A program made the translations under genes and the position numbers. DNA of 64,000 bases, taken from Pseudomaricurvus hydrocarbonicus (lineage in GTDB: Bacteria > Pseudomonadota > Gammaproteobacteria > Pseudomonadales > Cellvibrionaceae). The notes beneath the pieces were generated by a model, which worked only from the letters and a program-made list of their open reading frames with translations, did not search any database and had not been told where the DNA came from. Where the stretch lies: positions 1 through 64,000 of the forward strand of contig NZ_JAAONZ010000018.1 of the NCBI RefSeq assembly GCF_011602365.1, written 5' to 3'. This document shows, one piece after another, positions 8,621 to 18,744 of this stretch (position 1 is the first letter of the stretch; each line of letters begins with the position of its first letter).

Positions 8621-8884
8621 TTACTCAACGCCAGACGCCAGCATAGCGTCCAGTTCACCGGCTCGCTCCAGCGCCATCAGCTCATCACAGCCACCCACGT
8701 GCACATCGCCTACCCAGATCTGCGGCACCGTGTGGCGACCACTTTTGGCCATCATCTCCTGACGCAAGGCAGGGTTATTGTCCACACTGATATCGGTGTA
8801 GGCTGCCGACTTAAAATCCAGCAGCGCCTTGGCTCGCACACAATAGGGGCAATAACGGGTGGTATAAAGAGTCACAGCGGCCAT
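8621..8884 (-). CDS. grxC: Glutaredoxin 3
   Basis: 87-residue cytoplasmic glutaredoxin with the canonical active site TRYCPYC near residues 9-15, the HTVPQIWVGDVHVGGCDEL cis-proline and glycine motifs, and normal GrxC length. An extra cysteine in VGGCDEL is common in this family. It lies between the rhodanese gene and secB, matching the E. coli yibN-grxC-secB order, with 245 bases before secB and 93 after yibN. Confidence 0.93.
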   Translation of the reverse strand: MAAVTLYTTRYCPYCVRAKALLDFKSAAYTDISVDNNPALRQEMMAKSGRHTVPQIWVGDVHVGGCDELMALERAGELDAMLASGVE

Positions 8885-8977
8885 AACAAGCTCGTTTCCT
8901 CATCAACAGACTGGGTCCCCGATGTCCTGTCCGGGCATCGGGGCGGAACTAAAACGTGGATCGGGCGAACAAACCGC

Positions 8978-9388
8978 TCACTTCACCAGCGGCAGGTTTT
9001 GCCCTTGCCACTCGCTGATACCACCCTGCAGGCGACTGACGGTGAAGCCGTTGGTCTTTAAGACGCGGCCGGCGGCACCCGCGTGCTGGCCCATTTTATC
9101 CACCAGCAAGATGGTTTTGGTTTTGTGGTTTTCCAGCTGCGGCAACTGCTCTGCCAGCTTATTGTGTGGAATGTTGATGGCGTTGATGATGTGTCCGCTC
9201 TTGAACTCTTTGGCGTCGCGCAGATCCACCACCACGGCCTCACCATTATTGATCACACGGGTGGCACTGTGGATGGACAAGGTATCGCCGCTCTTGCGGT
9301 TCTCAGTCCAGAAATAGGCACCGACCAAAATCACGAGCACACTGACGAGCAGCCACTGCTCTGCGACAAAAACAAGGATATTTTCCAC
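8978..9388 (-). CDS. yibN: Membrane-anchored rhodanese-like protein YibN
   Basis: 136 residues. One N-terminal membrane helix (LLVSVLVILVGAYFW, about residues 13-28) is followed by a single rhodanese domain with VVDLRDAKEFKSGHIINAINIPHNKL. At the active-loop position the sequence reads LLVDKMGQHAGAAGRVL, so the catalytic cysteine is replaced by aspartate/lysine context (no CxxG loop). It is therefore probably a non-catalytic rhodanese, as in other YibN proteins. First gene of yibN-grxC-secB, divergent from gpmI. Confidence 0.88.
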   Translation of the reverse strand: MENILVFVAEQWLLVSVLVILVGAYFWTENRKSGDTLSIHSATRVINNGEAVVVDLRDAKEFKSGHIINAINIPHNKLAEQLPQLENHKTKTILLVDKMGQHAGAAGRVLKTNGFTVSRLQGGISEWQGQNLPLVK

Positions 9389-9754
9389 TGAATCTCACGT
9401 CCTGAATGGGTTGAAATCGAGACCGTTCAACAGACTAAACGGCAAAGCGTGCCAGTATACACGAATGGTGGGTTGGGGGCAGAGGCCGGGCACAGCTCTT
9501 GCAGCTCTTTACGCTAATTATCACCGTTTGGTTACGCGATGATCCCCCCGGATACACCAATGATCACCATCTGGCGGAAGACCATTGCTGACGGCCATTA
9601 AAAGGCCTGACGTCACTGAGCCGCACCCGCGCCCGCCCTTTTGACCCGGCCCGCATGGAGTTGCCTCCGGGAAACCGGTAGAATTGGCGCCTGCACGAGA
9701 GGGTTGCCGCCGCAACTCACAGATTTCACCCATCACCGGACATTGAAAAACGCC
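9389..9754. other. Divergent promoter region between yibN and gpmI
   Basis: 366 bases with no convincing gene. It must carry promoters for both yibN and gpmI. An open frame extends gpmI upstream to 9641, but the residues before 9755 do not resemble the family. Confidence 0.5.
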
Positions 9755-11302
9755 ATGACTGATGCAAAAAAACCTCTGGTACTGCTTGTTCTCGACGGCT
9801 TCGGCTACTCCGAATCCCCCAAATACAACGCAATTCAAGCGGCTAAATCGCCAGTCTGGGACCGCGTTTGGAGCGAGCGCCCCCACACCTTGATCGGTAC
9901 CTCAGGCATGGCCGTCGGCTTACCGGAAGGCCAGATGGGCAACTCCGAAGTGGGCCACATGACCCTGGGAGCCGGCCGCGTGGTCTACCAGAATTTCACC
10001 CGCATCAATAAAGCCATCAGCGACGGTGATTTCTTCACCAACCCGGTGTATGTCGACGCCATCGACAAGGCCAGCCGCCATGGCAAAGCGGTGCATATCC
10101 TCGGCCTACTCTCACCCGGTGGCGTACACAGCCACGACGAGCACATCAAAGCCGCCGTTGAACTGGCGGCCCAGCGCGGTGCGAAAGAAGTTTATGTCCA
10201 CGCCTTCCTCGACGGTCGTGACGTTCCCCCCCGCAGCGCCGAACAGCCCTTAACAGAAACCGAAGACAAACTGCGCACCCTCGGCGTGGGGCGAGTGGCC
10301 AGCATCATTGGCCGTTTTTACGCGCTGGATCGAGACAACCGCTGGGAACGGGTCCAGCAGGCCTACGACCTGCTGACCGCCGGCAAGGCAGACTATCAGG
10401 CCGCCACACCTGTCGAAGGTTTGATGGCCGCCTACGATCGCGATGAGAACGACGAGTTCGTCAAAGCCACGGTGATTGCCGCCGAGGGCGAGAGCCCGGC
10501 CACCATCAACGATGGCGACGCTGTGCTGTTCATGAATTTCCGCCCCGACCGCGCCCGCGAGATTACCCGAGCGTTTGTCGACGCCGATTTTGACGGCTTC
10601 CCCCGCAGCCAGCATCCGGCCCTGGCGGCCTATGTGCAGACCACCGAATACGCCGCCGATATCGATGCCCCCATTGCCTTCCCGCCCGCCAACCTGGTGA
10701 ACTCGTTTGGCGACGTGATGGCGAAAGCCGGCAAGCAGCAGCTGCGCATCGCCGAAACCGAGAAGTACGCCCACGTGACGTTTTTCTTCAGCGGCGGCCA
10801 GGAAGAAACCTTCCCGGGTGAAGACCGGATCCTGATCCCCTCACCCAATGTGGAGACCTACGACCAACAGCCGGAAATGAGCGCGCCGGAAGTCACCAAG
10901 AAACTGGTGGAAGCCATTGAGTCCGGCAAATACGACGCCATCATCTGCAACTACGCCAACTGCGACCAGGTCGGTCACACCGGCGACTTCGACGCCGCAG
11001 TCAAAGCGGTAGAAGCCGTTGACGCCTGTCTGGCCGAAGTCTTTGCGGCCCTGGAAAAGGTCGGCGGCGAGGCCCTGGTAACCGCCGACCACGGCAACGT
11101 TGAGCAAATGTTCGACGACAATTCCGGCCAGAAGCACACCCAGCACACCACACTGCCAGTGCCGTTTGTTTATGTCGGCCCGCGCCAGCTGGACCTGAAG
11201 AGTGGCGGCAGCCTGGCGGATGTCGCTCCCACCATGCTGGCCCTGCTCGGTGTTGAGCAGCCCGCGGAGATGACCGGTCAAAACCTGGTGGAGTTGGCGT
11301 AA
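9755..11302 (+). CDS. gpmI: Cofactor-independent phosphoglycerate mutase
   Basis: Glycolytic/gluconeogenic enzyme interconverting 2- and 3-phosphoglycerate with two manganese ions. The 515-residue length matches E. coli GpmI. The start [20 protein letters not shown] gives metal ligand Asp14, and QMGNSEVGH places the phospho-acceptor serine at residue 64. Further signatures are [30 protein letters not shown] and the C-terminal metal cluster [12 protein letters not shown]...[11 protein letters not shown] start at 9755 because upstream residues of the open frame are unrelated. First gene of gpmI-envC-ctpA-yibQ. Confidence 0.97.
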   Translation: MTDAKKPLVLLVLDGFGYSESPKYNAIQAAKSPVWDRVWSERPHTLIGTSGMAVGLPEGQMGNSEVGHMTLGAGRVVYQNFTRINKAISDGDFFTNPVYVDAIDKASRHGKAVHILGLLSPGGVHSHDEHIKAAVELAAQRGAKEVYVHAFLDGRDVPPRSAEQPLTETEDKLRTLGVGRVASIIGRFYALDRDNRWERVQQAYDLLTAGKADYQAATPVEGLMAAYDRDENDEFVKATVIAAEGESPATINDGDAVLFMNFRPDRAREITRAFVDADFDGFPRSQHPALAAYVQTTEYAADIDAPIAFPPANLVNSFGDVMAKAGKQQLRIAETEKYAHVTFFFSGGQEETFPGEDRILIPSPNVETYDQQPEMSAPEVTKKLVEAIESGKYDAIICNYANCDQVGHTGDFDAAVKAVEAVDACLAEVFAALEKVGGEALVTADHGNVEQMFDDNSGQKHTQHTTLPVPFVYVGPRQLDLKSGGSLADVAPTMLALLGVEQPAEMTGQNLVELA

Positions 11303-11427
11303 ACCGGAATTCAGACTGCGGCACCCGCCTCCGTCATCAGCAGATCCCCCCCTCTGGTGCCCCGTATCCAGCGCGGCGGGGATCCGCTAAACTCATCCGT
11401 TTCAACTCACTGTCACCGGAAAACATT

Positions 11428-12597
11428 ATGTTGAGGTTTCCTCTGTTCCCACGCGCTTTCTTTCCGCGCGCCCTGCTGGTGAGCGCCGCGCTGCTGTTTG
11501 CCAGCCATGGCTTCGCACAAACGCAGGATGAAGACTACCAGGCCAAATTGCAGGAGCTGCAGAAGGCCATTGGCGAACTCAAGTCCGAGCTCAATCAGGT
11601 CAAAAGCACCCGCGACCAGCTGCAAAACGACCTGCAAACCTCCGAAGTGGACATCGGTGCGCTGGTGAACAAAATTGACAGGCTCAAGGGGGAGCTTGCC
11701 AGCCAAAAAAAGCAACTAGCGCAGCTCAACCTTAAACAGGCTGAGCTGCAGGTTGCCCGCCACGAGCAACAAAAACACATTGCCCAACACATCAACGCGG
11801 CCTACCGCCTGGGCAAGCAGAGCCACATCAAGCTGCTGCTGAACCAGGAGGAACCCGACTCACTGGCGCGCATGGCGAAATACTACGAGTACTTTCTGGA
11901 CGCCAGAGCCGACAAGATCGACACCTACCTCGACACCATCGCCGAGCTGGACGCCATCAAGCCCGAGATTGAATCGCGCACCCGGACGCTGGAAGACAGC
12001 CAGCGGCAGCTGCAACAACGCCATCAACAACTCAGCAGCAAACAACACGAACGGCAACAGACGCTCGCGCGCCTGAGCCAGAGCATTCAACGCAAAGACC
12101 AGCAACTGCAACAAATGGCGCAGAACAAGCAGCGGCTGGAAAAGTTACTGGCCGAAGTCAGCGCCGCCATTGCCAACCTCCAGCTCCCCGGAGACGGCCA
12201 ACCCTTCCAGAAGCGCCGCGGCAAGATGGCGATGCCGGCCCAGGGCAAACTCCTGAAAACCTTTGGCAGCACCAAACTGGCCGGCAAGCTCAAGTGGGAA
12301 GGGGTGCTCATTGGCGCCAAAGCGGGCACGGACGTCAAAGCCATCCACCACGGCCGCGTGGTTTTTGCCGACTACCTGCGCGGGCAGGGGCTGCTGGTGA
12401 TCGTCGATCACGGTGACGGTTACATGAGCCTGTACGCCCACAACCAGGCCCTGCTGACGGAAACCGGAGACTGGATCAACAGCGGCGAAACCATCGCCCG
12501 GGTGGGCAATACCGGTGGACAGCAGCAGGTTGGGCTCTATTTTGAGGTGCGTCACAACGGCAAGCCCACCAACCCCGCACACTGGTGCCGCTCCTAA
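11428..12597 (+). CDS. envC: Murein hydrolase activator EnvC
   Basis: Periplasmic division factor that activates amidases AmiA/AmiB at the septum, in partnership with FtsEX. 389 residues. Signal peptide with a likely cut after GFA at residue 30; residues 33-250 are strongly coiled-coil (KLQELQKAIGELKSELNQV and heptads onward); the C-terminal LytM domain runs about 275-389. The LytM zinc histidine motif is absent (the segment reads EGVLIGAKAGTDVKAIHHG). This loss is typical of EnvC and means it activates rather than cuts. Confidence 0.93.
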   Translation: MLRFPLFPRAFFPRALLVSAALLFASHGFAQTQDEDYQAKLQELQKAIGELKSELNQVKSTRDQLQNDLQTSEVDIGALVNKIDRLKGELASQKKQLAQLNLKQAELQVARHEQQKHIAQHINAAYRLGKQSHIKLLLNQEEPDSLARMAKYYEYFLDARADKIDTYLDTIAELDAIKPEIESRTRTLEDSQRQLQQRHQQLSSKQHERQQTLARLSQSIQRKDQQLQQMAQNKQRLEKLLAEVSAAIANLQLPGDGQPFQKRRGKMAMPAQGKLLKTFGSTKLAGKLKWEGVLIGAKAGTDVKAIHHGRVVFADYLRGQGLLVIVDHGDGYMSLYAHNQALLTETGDWINSGETIARVGNTGGQQQVGLYFEVRHNGKPTNPAHWCRS

Positions 12598-12605
12598 CAG
12601 CAGGT

Positions 12606-12656
12606 GCGAGTCACCCCTGATGCCCTCTCGGGTTGCGCCATTCCCCCTGGGCGAGT
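12606..12656 (+). repeat. Dispersed intergenic element, copy A
   Basis: 51 bases bounded by direct GCGAGT repeats, 8 bases past the envC stop. The core (TGCCCTCTC...TTGCGCCATTC...CTGGGCGAGT) aligns with copies at 29422 and 62029. This copy is the most diverged, with about nine differences from copy B. Confidence 0.75.
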
Positions 12657-12811
12657 GGTGACCCGAAAATTGAACTTCATCTCACTTCCTACATCTAACA
12701 ACTTACGTCTACAATGAATACAACTTTCTGCTTATAACGTCTTGATCAATATTGTGGTGGTATCCACCGCGATTTCGCTCAGGGTCTCCGCCCCGTCACT
12801 TGGAGTACACC

Positions 12812-14218
12812 ATGCCGCTTCCCGCCCGCTTCCGCCCTCTGGCGATTTTTCTCGCCATTGCCTGCCTGTCCAGCCCGCTGGCTTTGGCTGAGGATGCCGC
12901 CACCCCCGATTTGACCGGCGACAGTTCAGAGCTGGAAGCGAAAACCGATCAGGGCCTCCTGCCCCTGGAAGATTTGCGGGCCTTCACCAAAGTGTACGAA
13001 CAGATCCGCACCGGCTACGTAGAAGAAATTGACGACAGCACGCTGCTGGAATACGCCATTAAAGGCATGCTGTCCGAGCTGGACCCTCACTCAGCCTATT
13101 TAAACGCCAGTTCCTTTGACAGCCTGCAGGTCAACACCACCGGCGAATTTGGCGGACTGGGCCTGGAAGTGGGCATGGAGGACGGTCTGGTCAAGGTGGT
13201 ATCTCCCATCGATGACACCCCGGCGGCCAAGGCAGGAGTTGAGTCCGGCGACATTATCATCAAGCTGGACGACAAACCCGTGAAAGGTATGGGCCTGGGT
13301 GACGCGGTGGAGCTGATGCGCGGCCCCAAAGGCAGTGACATCACCCTGACGATCATCCGCGAAGGTGTGGAGCAGCCGTTCGACCTGGTCATCACTCGCG
13401 ACACCATCAAGGTGCAGAGCGTGCGCTCCAACATTCTGGAAGACGGCTACGGTTACATCCGCATCGCCCAGTTCCAGGTCAACACCGGGGCCGAGACCGC
13501 CAAAGCCATTCAGTCACTGGAAAAAGAAGACCCCAACCTGAAAGGCCTGATTCTTGATTTGCGCAACAACCCCGGCGGCGTCCTGCAAGCTTCCGTGGAG
13601 GTCGCCGATGCCTTTTTGGATGACGGCCTGATCGTCTACACCGAAGGGCGCATTGCCGACACCGATTTGCGCTACGAAGCTCAGCCCGGCGATCTCACCA
13701 AGGGCTTGCCGATTGTGGTACTGGTGAATGACGGCTCCGCCTCAGCGTCTGAGATTGTGGCCGGTGCGCTGCAGGATCACCATCGCGCGGTCATTCTGGG
13801 CACCCAGAGTTTTGGCAAGGGTTCTGTCCAAACCGTCATCCCCCTGAGCGAGGAGCGAGCCATCAAGCTCACCACCGCACTTTATTTCACCCCCAACGGC
13901 CGCTCCATTCAGGCTCAGGGCATCGTCCCTGATATTGAGGTAGAGCGCGCCACGGTGACGTCCCTCAAAAGTCGCTCCCACGTCACGGAGGCCGATCTGC
14001 AGGGTCGACTGGACAATGGCAATGGCGGAGAGGCGATCGACAGCAAGTCGCGGAAAAATGCCAACCGTGAGAAAGACGATTTGTTCTCCCGGGACAATCA
14101 GGTGTTTGAAGCCTTAAACCTGCTCAAGGGCATCAACCTGTTCAGCAACCACCGGCCAGCCCGCTCAGCCAAGGCCATCGCCGCGCTGGAAGAAACCAAC
14201 ACTCCGGTCAAGGATTAG
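12812..14218 (+). CDS. ctpA: C-terminal processing peptidase (S41, CtpA type)
   Basis: Periplasmic serine protease that trims C-termini, in other bacteria including cell-wall enzymes. 468 residues: signal peptide (to about residue 26, LALA), N-terminal helical part, a PDZ domain with GEFGGLGLEVGMEDGLVKVV, then the S41 core with LRNNPGGVL, the nucleophile region DGSASASEIVAGAL (residues 307-318) and the lysine in SFGKGSVQ. The ATG at 12812 has TTGGAG six bases upstream; the open frame extends 60 bases earlier without support. It is placed between envC and yibQ, as in many gammaproteobacteria. Confidence 0.93.
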   Translation: MPLPARFRPLAIFLAIACLSSPLALAEDAATPDLTGDSSELEAKTDQGLLPLEDLRAFTKVYEQIRTGYVEEIDDSTLLEYAIKGMLSELDPHSAYLNASSFDSLQVNTTGEFGGLGLEVGMEDGLVKVVSPIDDTPAAKAGVESGDIIIKLDDKPVKGMGLGDAVELMRGPKGSDITLTIIREGVEQPFDLVITRDTIKVQSVRSNILEDGYGYIRIAQFQVNTGAETAKAIQSLEKEDPNLKGLILDLRNNPGGVLQASVEVADAFLDDGLIVYTEGRIADTDLRYEAQPGDLTKGLPIVVLVNDGSASASEIVAGALQDHHRAVILGTQSFGKGSVQTVIPLSEERAIKLTTALYFTPNGRSIQAQGIVPDIEVERATVTSLKSRSHVTEADLQGRLDNGNGGEAIDSKSRKNANREKDDLFSRDNQVFEALNLLKGINLFSNHRPARSAKAIAALEETNTPVKD

Positions 14219-14428
14219 TTTTCAAAGCCGAATCACGCCTTGCCGCCTCCGCCAAAGGAGGCCGAGGCGCGTCCATACCGGCGTGATACCCGCTTCGCCA
14301 GCCGCCCACCTTCGACCCCATTGTAATTGTCGCTGAACGCCTCTTTTATCGTCTGTGGTATATTGCCCGCAGCCTTTGCAGACACCCCCTGTAAAGATAT
14401 CGCTGTTTAACCCACTGGCGGGCTGGCC

Positions 14429-15538
14429 TTGATACCTCTGACATCTTTGTTCGTAAAAGCTGTGTTCATGCTGTGCTGTGTCGGGGCAACTCCCGCCGGC
14501 CCACCGCAGGTGAATGCCGACCGTCTTGCGGCCTCCACGGCAGTGGCTGACGCACCCGCGCCATCGACCGCCGGCGCAGCCCGCTCGGCTGCCGGTGAGG
14601 CACCTGCGGTGATGGCTGCGGCCCCCAGGCATGAGCCCAGCTCGGCCTCAATCACCCCACCCCACCAGCCGGCCAGGCTCGTCCAGCACGAAGACCCGGC
14701 CAACCCCAGAATCGCGATCATCATCGACGATCTGGGTTACAACCTCCGCCGCGGCATTGATGCCGCCAATTTACCTGGTGCTCTGACTCTGGCCGTTTTA
14801 CCCCAAAGCCCGAACGGCGTGGCTTTGGCAGAGCTCGGCCATGAGCGCGGCAAGGAAATTATTCTCCACACCCCCATGAGCACAATAGGCGAGCACCGCC
14901 TGGACAGCGGGGGCTTAAGCGGGACCATGTCGCGACAGGAGTTTGAACAGGTCTTACAGCACAACTTGCGCTCCATCCCTCACATCAGCGGCCTCAATAA
15001 CCACATGGGCAGCCAATTGACGCAACAACCCGAACCGATGCAGTGGCTGATGACCATACTGGCCCGTAAAGAGCTGTTCTTTATCGACAGTCGCACCAGC
15101 GCCGGCAGCATTGCCTTTCAAACCGCACTGCAAACCCTGGTGCCCGCCCGCAAGCGCGACGTATTTCTCGACAACGAACGCAACCTCGACAGCATCCAGC
15201 GCCAGCTGGAGAAACTGATTCAACTTGCCCACCGCCGGGGCAGCGCCATTGCCATTGGCCACCCCTACCCGGAAACCCTGGAAGCGCTGAACAGGGCGCT
15301 GCCCACGCTGACTCAACAGGGCGTGACACTGGTACCGGTGTCTCAGCTGCTGCCCACTCTGGCCGTGAACGGGATCACACAAACCCACTCTGAGCCAAAC
15401 TTAAAAGCCACAATTCAAACCGCGTCTCAAACTTCAACACCGCAGCTCTCGCTGCCGCTAAAAGCTGCTAAACCTACTACAGACCGCAGCGAAAGCGGCA
15501 CCCCTCAAAGGCTGACGGACAGCCCGCCCGAGCGTTGA
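14429..15538 (+). CDS. yibQ: Divergent polysaccharide deacetylase YibQ
   Basis: 369-residue periplasmic protein of the polysaccharide deacetylase 2 fold. The core RIAIIIDDLGYNLRRGIDAANLPG...TLAVLPQSPNG, EIILHTPMST and LNNHMGSQLTQ is characteristic. A low-complexity Ala/Pro linker (residues 20-85) precedes the domain and a Thr/Ser-rich tail follows. The start is TTG at 14429: an in-frame stop lies 21 bases upstream, and only this start gives a complete signal peptide (IPLTSLFVKAVFMLCCVGA). The next ATG at 14468 would remove its basic region. Last gene of the gpmI-envC-ctpA-yibQ string. Confidence 0.88.
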   Translation: MIPLTSLFVKAVFMLCCVGATPAGPPQVNADRLAASTAVADAPAPSTAGAARSAAGEAPAVMAAAPRHEPSSASITPPHQPARLVQHEDPANPRIAIIIDDLGYNLRRGIDAANLPGALTLAVLPQSPNGVALAELGHERGKEIILHTPMSTIGEHRLDSGGLSGTMSRQEFEQVLQHNLRSIPHISGLNNHMGSQLTQQPEPMQWLMTILARKELFFIDSRTSAGSIAFQTALQTLVPARKRDVFLDNERNLDSIQRQLEKLIQLAHRRGSAIAIGHPYPETLEALNRALPTLTQQGVTLVPVSQLLPTLAVNGITQTHSEPNLKATIQTASQTSTPQLSLPLKAAKPTTDRSESGTPQRLTDSPPER

Positions 15539-16032
15539 TGACCGAGCCGACCTGCGACACGCCAAGGCTCTGACCACCAACCAAACGGGGGTCAATCGGA
15601 ACCGGAAAGGGACTTCACACACACAAGGAGGGTGTAGAGTTAATCGTGACCTCGAACCAAAGGAGCCCTAGGCGCAGTCAAAAGAGCCGTCAATATCGCC
15701 CAAACCAAAAAGCCGTGAACCGCGTCACATTATTGAAAGTAACGCGGTAGTATTGTCGCTTAAAACACTTTTAATGGCAGCAAGCGACTCTTCTGGCCTT
15801 GACCTTTTCGGCTTGGGCATTTAATTTCCACCCCGCGAAGCCTTAGAGGGTTCACCGGTTTGGCTTTAGAGGGTTAACCGGTTTGGCTTTGGAGCTAACG
15901 CCCCTGCGTTAACTCCTGCAGGTACGACTCTAAGCGCCAGGCAACTGCAGGATGCACACGATTTAATCGACAAGGTTTACAACACAAAGTGTTAGAACAA
16001 TGTTTAATCGACGACATAAAAGGACGAACAAC
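15539..16032. other. Long spacer with a 23-bp tandem duplication
   Basis: 494 bases between yibQ and a small gene. I see no convincing gene. Features are a 7-bp inverted repeat (ACCGCGT at 15719 and ACGCGGT at 15742) and the tandem repeat listed separately. Confidence 0.5.
15843..15888. repeat. 23-bp tandem duplication
   Basis: Two adjacent 23-bp units (15843-15865 and 15866-15888), beginning TTAGAGGGTT and ending CCGGTTTGGCT, with a single C/A difference. Confidence 0.9.
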
Positions 16033-16260
16033 ATGAAAAACTTACGTCAGGGTGAATCCGGAGCGGCTCCGGAAAGAAGTGAGCGCTTTTTCCAGCAAGA
16101 CAAATACTGGTATTACAGCACTCGCGAAGGGGTGAATATCGGCCCGTTTGATACATTGACTGAAGCTGCCGAAGGCTGTTCGGATTTTATTGACTTCATC
16201 ACCGAGAGCGACCCGGAATTCTCCAACACGCTGGTGCAATACTCTCGCAACGTGGCCTGA
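16033..16260 (+). CDS. Small DUF6316-like protein
   Basis: 75 residues from the ATG at 16033, chosen because AGGA sits 8 bases upstream; an ATG 33 bases earlier is in frame but poorly placed. The sequence has ERFFQQDKYWYYSTREG followed by NIGPFDTLTEAAEGCSDFIDFI, which I recall as the pattern of the gammaproteobacterial DUF6316 family. That assignment is from memory and tentative. It is predicted soluble and acidic, with no signal peptide. Function unknown. It ends at a strong bidirectional terminator shared with hisF. Confidence 0.75.
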   Translation: MKNLRQGESGAAPERSERFFQQDKYWYYSTREGVNIGPFDTLTEAAEGCSDFIDFITESDPEFSNTLVQYSRNVA

Positions 16261-16301
16261 CCCCCAGAGCGGTCCCCCTGGCGCATCAAACCGAGAGTGC
16301 G

Positions 16302-16340
16302 AAAAAAAGCCCGTCACGCTAGCGCATGACGGGCTTTTTT
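16302..16340. terminator. Bidirectional Rho-independent terminator
   Basis: A perfect 9-bp stem (AGCCCGTCA at 16308-16316, TGACGGGCT at 16327-16335) flanked by seven A on the left and six T on the right. It can therefore end transcription of the DUF6316-like gene on plus and of hisF on minus. Confidence 0.9.
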
Positions 16341-16429
16341 GAATCCGCGGCCTTGTTTCAATCCGCAGTTAAGTCTCCGGCACCCGGTCAGTGACCTGAT
16401 CAGAGAAAACTCCCGGGGAGGCTCAAACA

Positions 16430-17203
16430 TTAAAGCCTGACTTCAACCCCCTGATGCTGCATAAAAGCCTTGGCTTCAGGGACCGAATGCTCGCCAAAAT
16501 GAAAGATACTGGCCGCCAGCACGGCGTCCGCACGGCCCTCTTTAACCCCGTCCACCAAATGCTGCAGATTACCGACCCCGCCGGAGGCAATCACCGGCAC
16601 CGGCACCGCGTCACTGATGGCCCGGGTCACCCCCAGGTCAAAACCATTTTTGGTGCCGTCGCGATCCATGCTGGTCAGCAGAATCTCACCGGCCCCATAC
16701 TCGGCCATTTTCACCGCCCAGGCGACCGCATCAATGCCCGTCGGCTTGCGCCCGCCGTGGGTAAAAATTTCCCAGCGCCCCGGCTCTCCGTCGGCACTGA
16801 CCCGCTTGGCGTCAATGGCCACCACGATACACTGAGCGCCAAAGCGCTCGGAGGCCTGGCGCACAAATTCCGGGTTGTGGACGGCGGCTGAGTTGATACT
16901 CACCTTATCTGCGCCGGCATTTAACATGGTGCGGATGTCTTCAATGGTGCGAATCCCCCCCCCCACCGTCAGCGGGATAAACACTTCCGACGCAATCTGC
17001 TCAACCGTGTGTACCGTGGTGTCACGGCCCTCATGGGTAGCGGTGATATCCAAAAAGGTAATCTCATCTGCCCCCTGCTCATTGTAGCGTTTGGCAATTT
17101 CCACCGGGTCACCCGCGTCGCGGATACCCACAAAGTTAACGCCTTTCACGACACGGCCGTTGTCCACGTCCAGACACGGGATGATGCGTTTTGCGAGAGC
17201 CAT
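16430..17203 (-). CDS. hisF: Imidazole glycerol phosphate synthase, cyclase subunit HisF
   Basis: Cyclase half of the HisF-HisH complex, which closes the imidazole ring of histidine and releases AICAR. The 257-residue TIM barrel has [17 protein letters not shown], with catalytic Asp11 in LDVD, and IVVAIDAKR with the second catalytic aspartate, plus phosphate loops VGGGIRT and IASGGVG. Length is normal. Its partner hisH is 740 bases upstream on the same strand, but hisA, which usually lies directly before hisF, is absent. Confidence 0.96.
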   Translation of the reverse strand: MALAKRIIPCLDVDNGRVVKGVNFVGIRDAGDPVEIAKRYNEQGADEITFLDITATHEGRDTTVHTVEQIASEVFIPLTVGGGIRTIEDIRTMLNAGADKVSINSAAVHNPEFVRQASERFGAQCIVVAIDAKRVSADGEPGRWEIFTHGGRKPTGIDAVAWAVKMAEYGAGEILLTSMDRDGTKNGFDLGVTRAISDAVPVPVIASGGVGNLQHLVDGVKEGRADAVLAASIFHFGEHSVPEAKAFMQHQGVEVRL

Positions 17204-17220
17204 AAATTACCTGCCGGGTT

Positions 17221-17262
17221 TTCAATCAAGAGAGTTCAATCAAGAGGGATCAATCAAAGGGG
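17221..17262. repeat. 14-bp tandem repeat upstream of hisF
   Basis: Three 14-bp units: TTCAATCAAGAGAG, TTCAATCAAGAGGG and ATCAATCAAAGGGG. The array lies 18 bases upstream of the hisF start codon and so may be in its leader. Confidence 0.8.
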
Positions 17263-17428
17263 TTTATCAAGAAACTGCAGACTTAGCGCTCAGTCACTCA
17301 GAAAGAGCCCGATTATACCTCAAACAACCACGCTGAGGCAGCCTTCACACCCTGAGTGAAAAATGAACTAGACCTGCAGCGCCGAAATTGGCTAGACTCG
17401 GGGGTTAAAACAGACATTGAGGCTCATC

Positions 17429-17821
17429 GTGAACCTAGACTATTCACCCGAATATCGCGCTGAACGACGCTACATCACCGAACTTAAAGCCAAACTGGAG
17501 CACTCACTCTTCAAAGAGGACCTGCTGATAACCAACCTGTCCATCTCTGGGGTGCAAATGAAATGCAGCCAGGCACTGGTGAGCACACTGGCAGCAGAAC
17601 TGGGTCGCTCAACGCCTCAGGCGCCGCTGCAAGTCACTATCCACATGGACATTCCCACCCCGACTCAAAAAACCTGCAACCTCAAGCTGCAGTGCAACCT
17701 GGTTTACTCGCGACGCCTGTCCAGAGACCGCTACCTGATAGGCGCACAGTTCAGTCGACTTGAAGACAGCGACAAGCAGGCTTTGGCCAATTACATGGAA
17801 AAGTTTGGCAAGATTCTTTAA
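17429..17821 (+). CDS. PilZ-domain protein
   Basis: Single-domain PilZ protein of 130 residues, a likely c-di-GMP receptor. It has the N-terminal arginine motif (YRAERRYIT) and the downstream NLSISGVQMK, matching the D/NxSxxG half of the binding site. A GTG at 17429 with GAGG six bases upstream is preferred to the TTG at 17417, which lacks a site. It sits against the grain of the histidine genes, between hisH and hisF, where hisA would be expected. There is no membrane segment or second domain. Confidence 0.85.
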   Translation: MNLDYSPEYRAERRYITELKAKLEHSLFKEDLLITNLSISGVQMKCSQALVSTLAAELGRSTPQAPLQVTIHMDIPTPTQKTCNLKLQCNLVYSRRLSRDRYLIGAQFSRLEDSDKQALANYMEKFGKIL

Positions 17822-17942
17822 ATACCGCCGGTTGCCAGTATCCGCACACACAGCAGGCTCAGGTAAGTCTCGTTGCGTGACTCTCGCTCGACAAGTCGCC
17901 ACTAACTCCGCCTGTATCGCCCGCTTGCCGCAGGGCCCGGGG

Positions 17943-18617
17943 TCAGACCTGACCGTCCCAGTGGACGAAGTTTTTCAACAGCTGCAAACCCGCCGTGTGG
18001 CTCTTCTCCGGGTGGAATTGCACCGCAAACAAGTTGTTGTTACTGAGCGCGACATCAAAATCCAGACCGTAGTGACAACGGCCCGCCACCTCAGCAACGT
18101 CTTTGGCTTTGACGGCTTTTTCGGCGGCAATGACGTAGTAGCTGTGGACAAAGTAAAAGCGACTGCCATTGTCAATCCCTTGCCACAACGGGTGAGCGAA
18201 CTGCTGCTCGACCTGATTCCAGCCCATGTGGGGCACTTTCAGGTGTTCGCCCTGCTCATCGTGCAGATCGTTACCAAAAAAACGCACGTTGCCTTCCAGC
18301 TGCGCCAAACATTCCACGCCGCCGTTTTCTTCGCTGTGACTCATTAACGCCTGCATGCCCACGCAGATTCCCAGAACGGGCTTGCCAGAGGCAATCACCT
18401 CGGGCACCAAAGCATCAAAACCGGAGCGACGGATTTCCGCCATGCAATCGCGGATCGCGCCCACGCCCGGAAAAATGACCCGGTCGGCTTGCTCAATAAC
18501 ACTGCGCTCGGAACTGATGGTCACTTCGGCTTCGGGAGCCACGTGCTCCAGGGCACTGGCAACGGAGTGAAGATTGCCCATCCCATAGTCAATTACGGCA
18601 ATGCGATTCGTTGACAT
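17943..18617 (-). CDS. hisH: Imidazole glycerol phosphate synthase, glutaminase subunit HisH
   Basis: Class I glutamine amidotransferase that feeds ammonia to HisF. The 224-residue product has [14 protein letters not shown] at the start, the nucleophile motif GICVGMQAL (usually GICLGMQ) and the C-terminal [14 protein letters not shown] carrying the His/Glu pair. The triad is intact. It is 127 bases downstream of hisB on the same strand and separated from hisF by the PilZ gene. Confidence 0.95.
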   Translation of the reverse strand: MSTNRIAVIDYGMGNLHSVASALEHVAPEAEVTISSERSVIEQADRVIFPGVGAIRDCMAEIRRSGFDALVPEVIASGKPVLGICVGMQALMSHSEENGGVECLAQLEGNVRFFGNDLHDEQGEHLKVPHMGWNQVEQQFAHPLWQGIDNGSRFYFVHSYYVIAAEKAVKAKDVAEVAGRCHYGLDFDVALSNNNLFAVQFHPEKSHTAGLQLLKNFVHWDGQV

Positions 18618-18670
18618 ACTGCTTCTCTAAATGTGGAATTCGGGTTTGGCACGGGTGCCTTCAAACACAG

Positions 18671-18712
18671 CTTGAGCTCACACCTGATGTGTGGCTTCGC
18701 TCTGAGCTCAAG
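18671..18712. repeat. 10-bp inverted repeat between hisB and hisH
   Basis: CTTGAGCTCA at 18671-18680 and TGAGCTCAAG at 18703-18712 are perfect reverse complements, and a smaller ACAC/GTGT pair lies inside. It lacks a T-run, so it may be a processing or attenuation structure rather than a terminator. Confidence 0.65.
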
Positions 18713-18744
18713 CGTGCCGGCTTTCTTAAAGGACGCCTTTCGAC

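Noticed and set aside
15646-15750. 34-codon basic open frame with AAGGAGG upstream
   Set aside because: The purine site is about 14 bases from the GTG, too far, and the peptide has no structure or known family.
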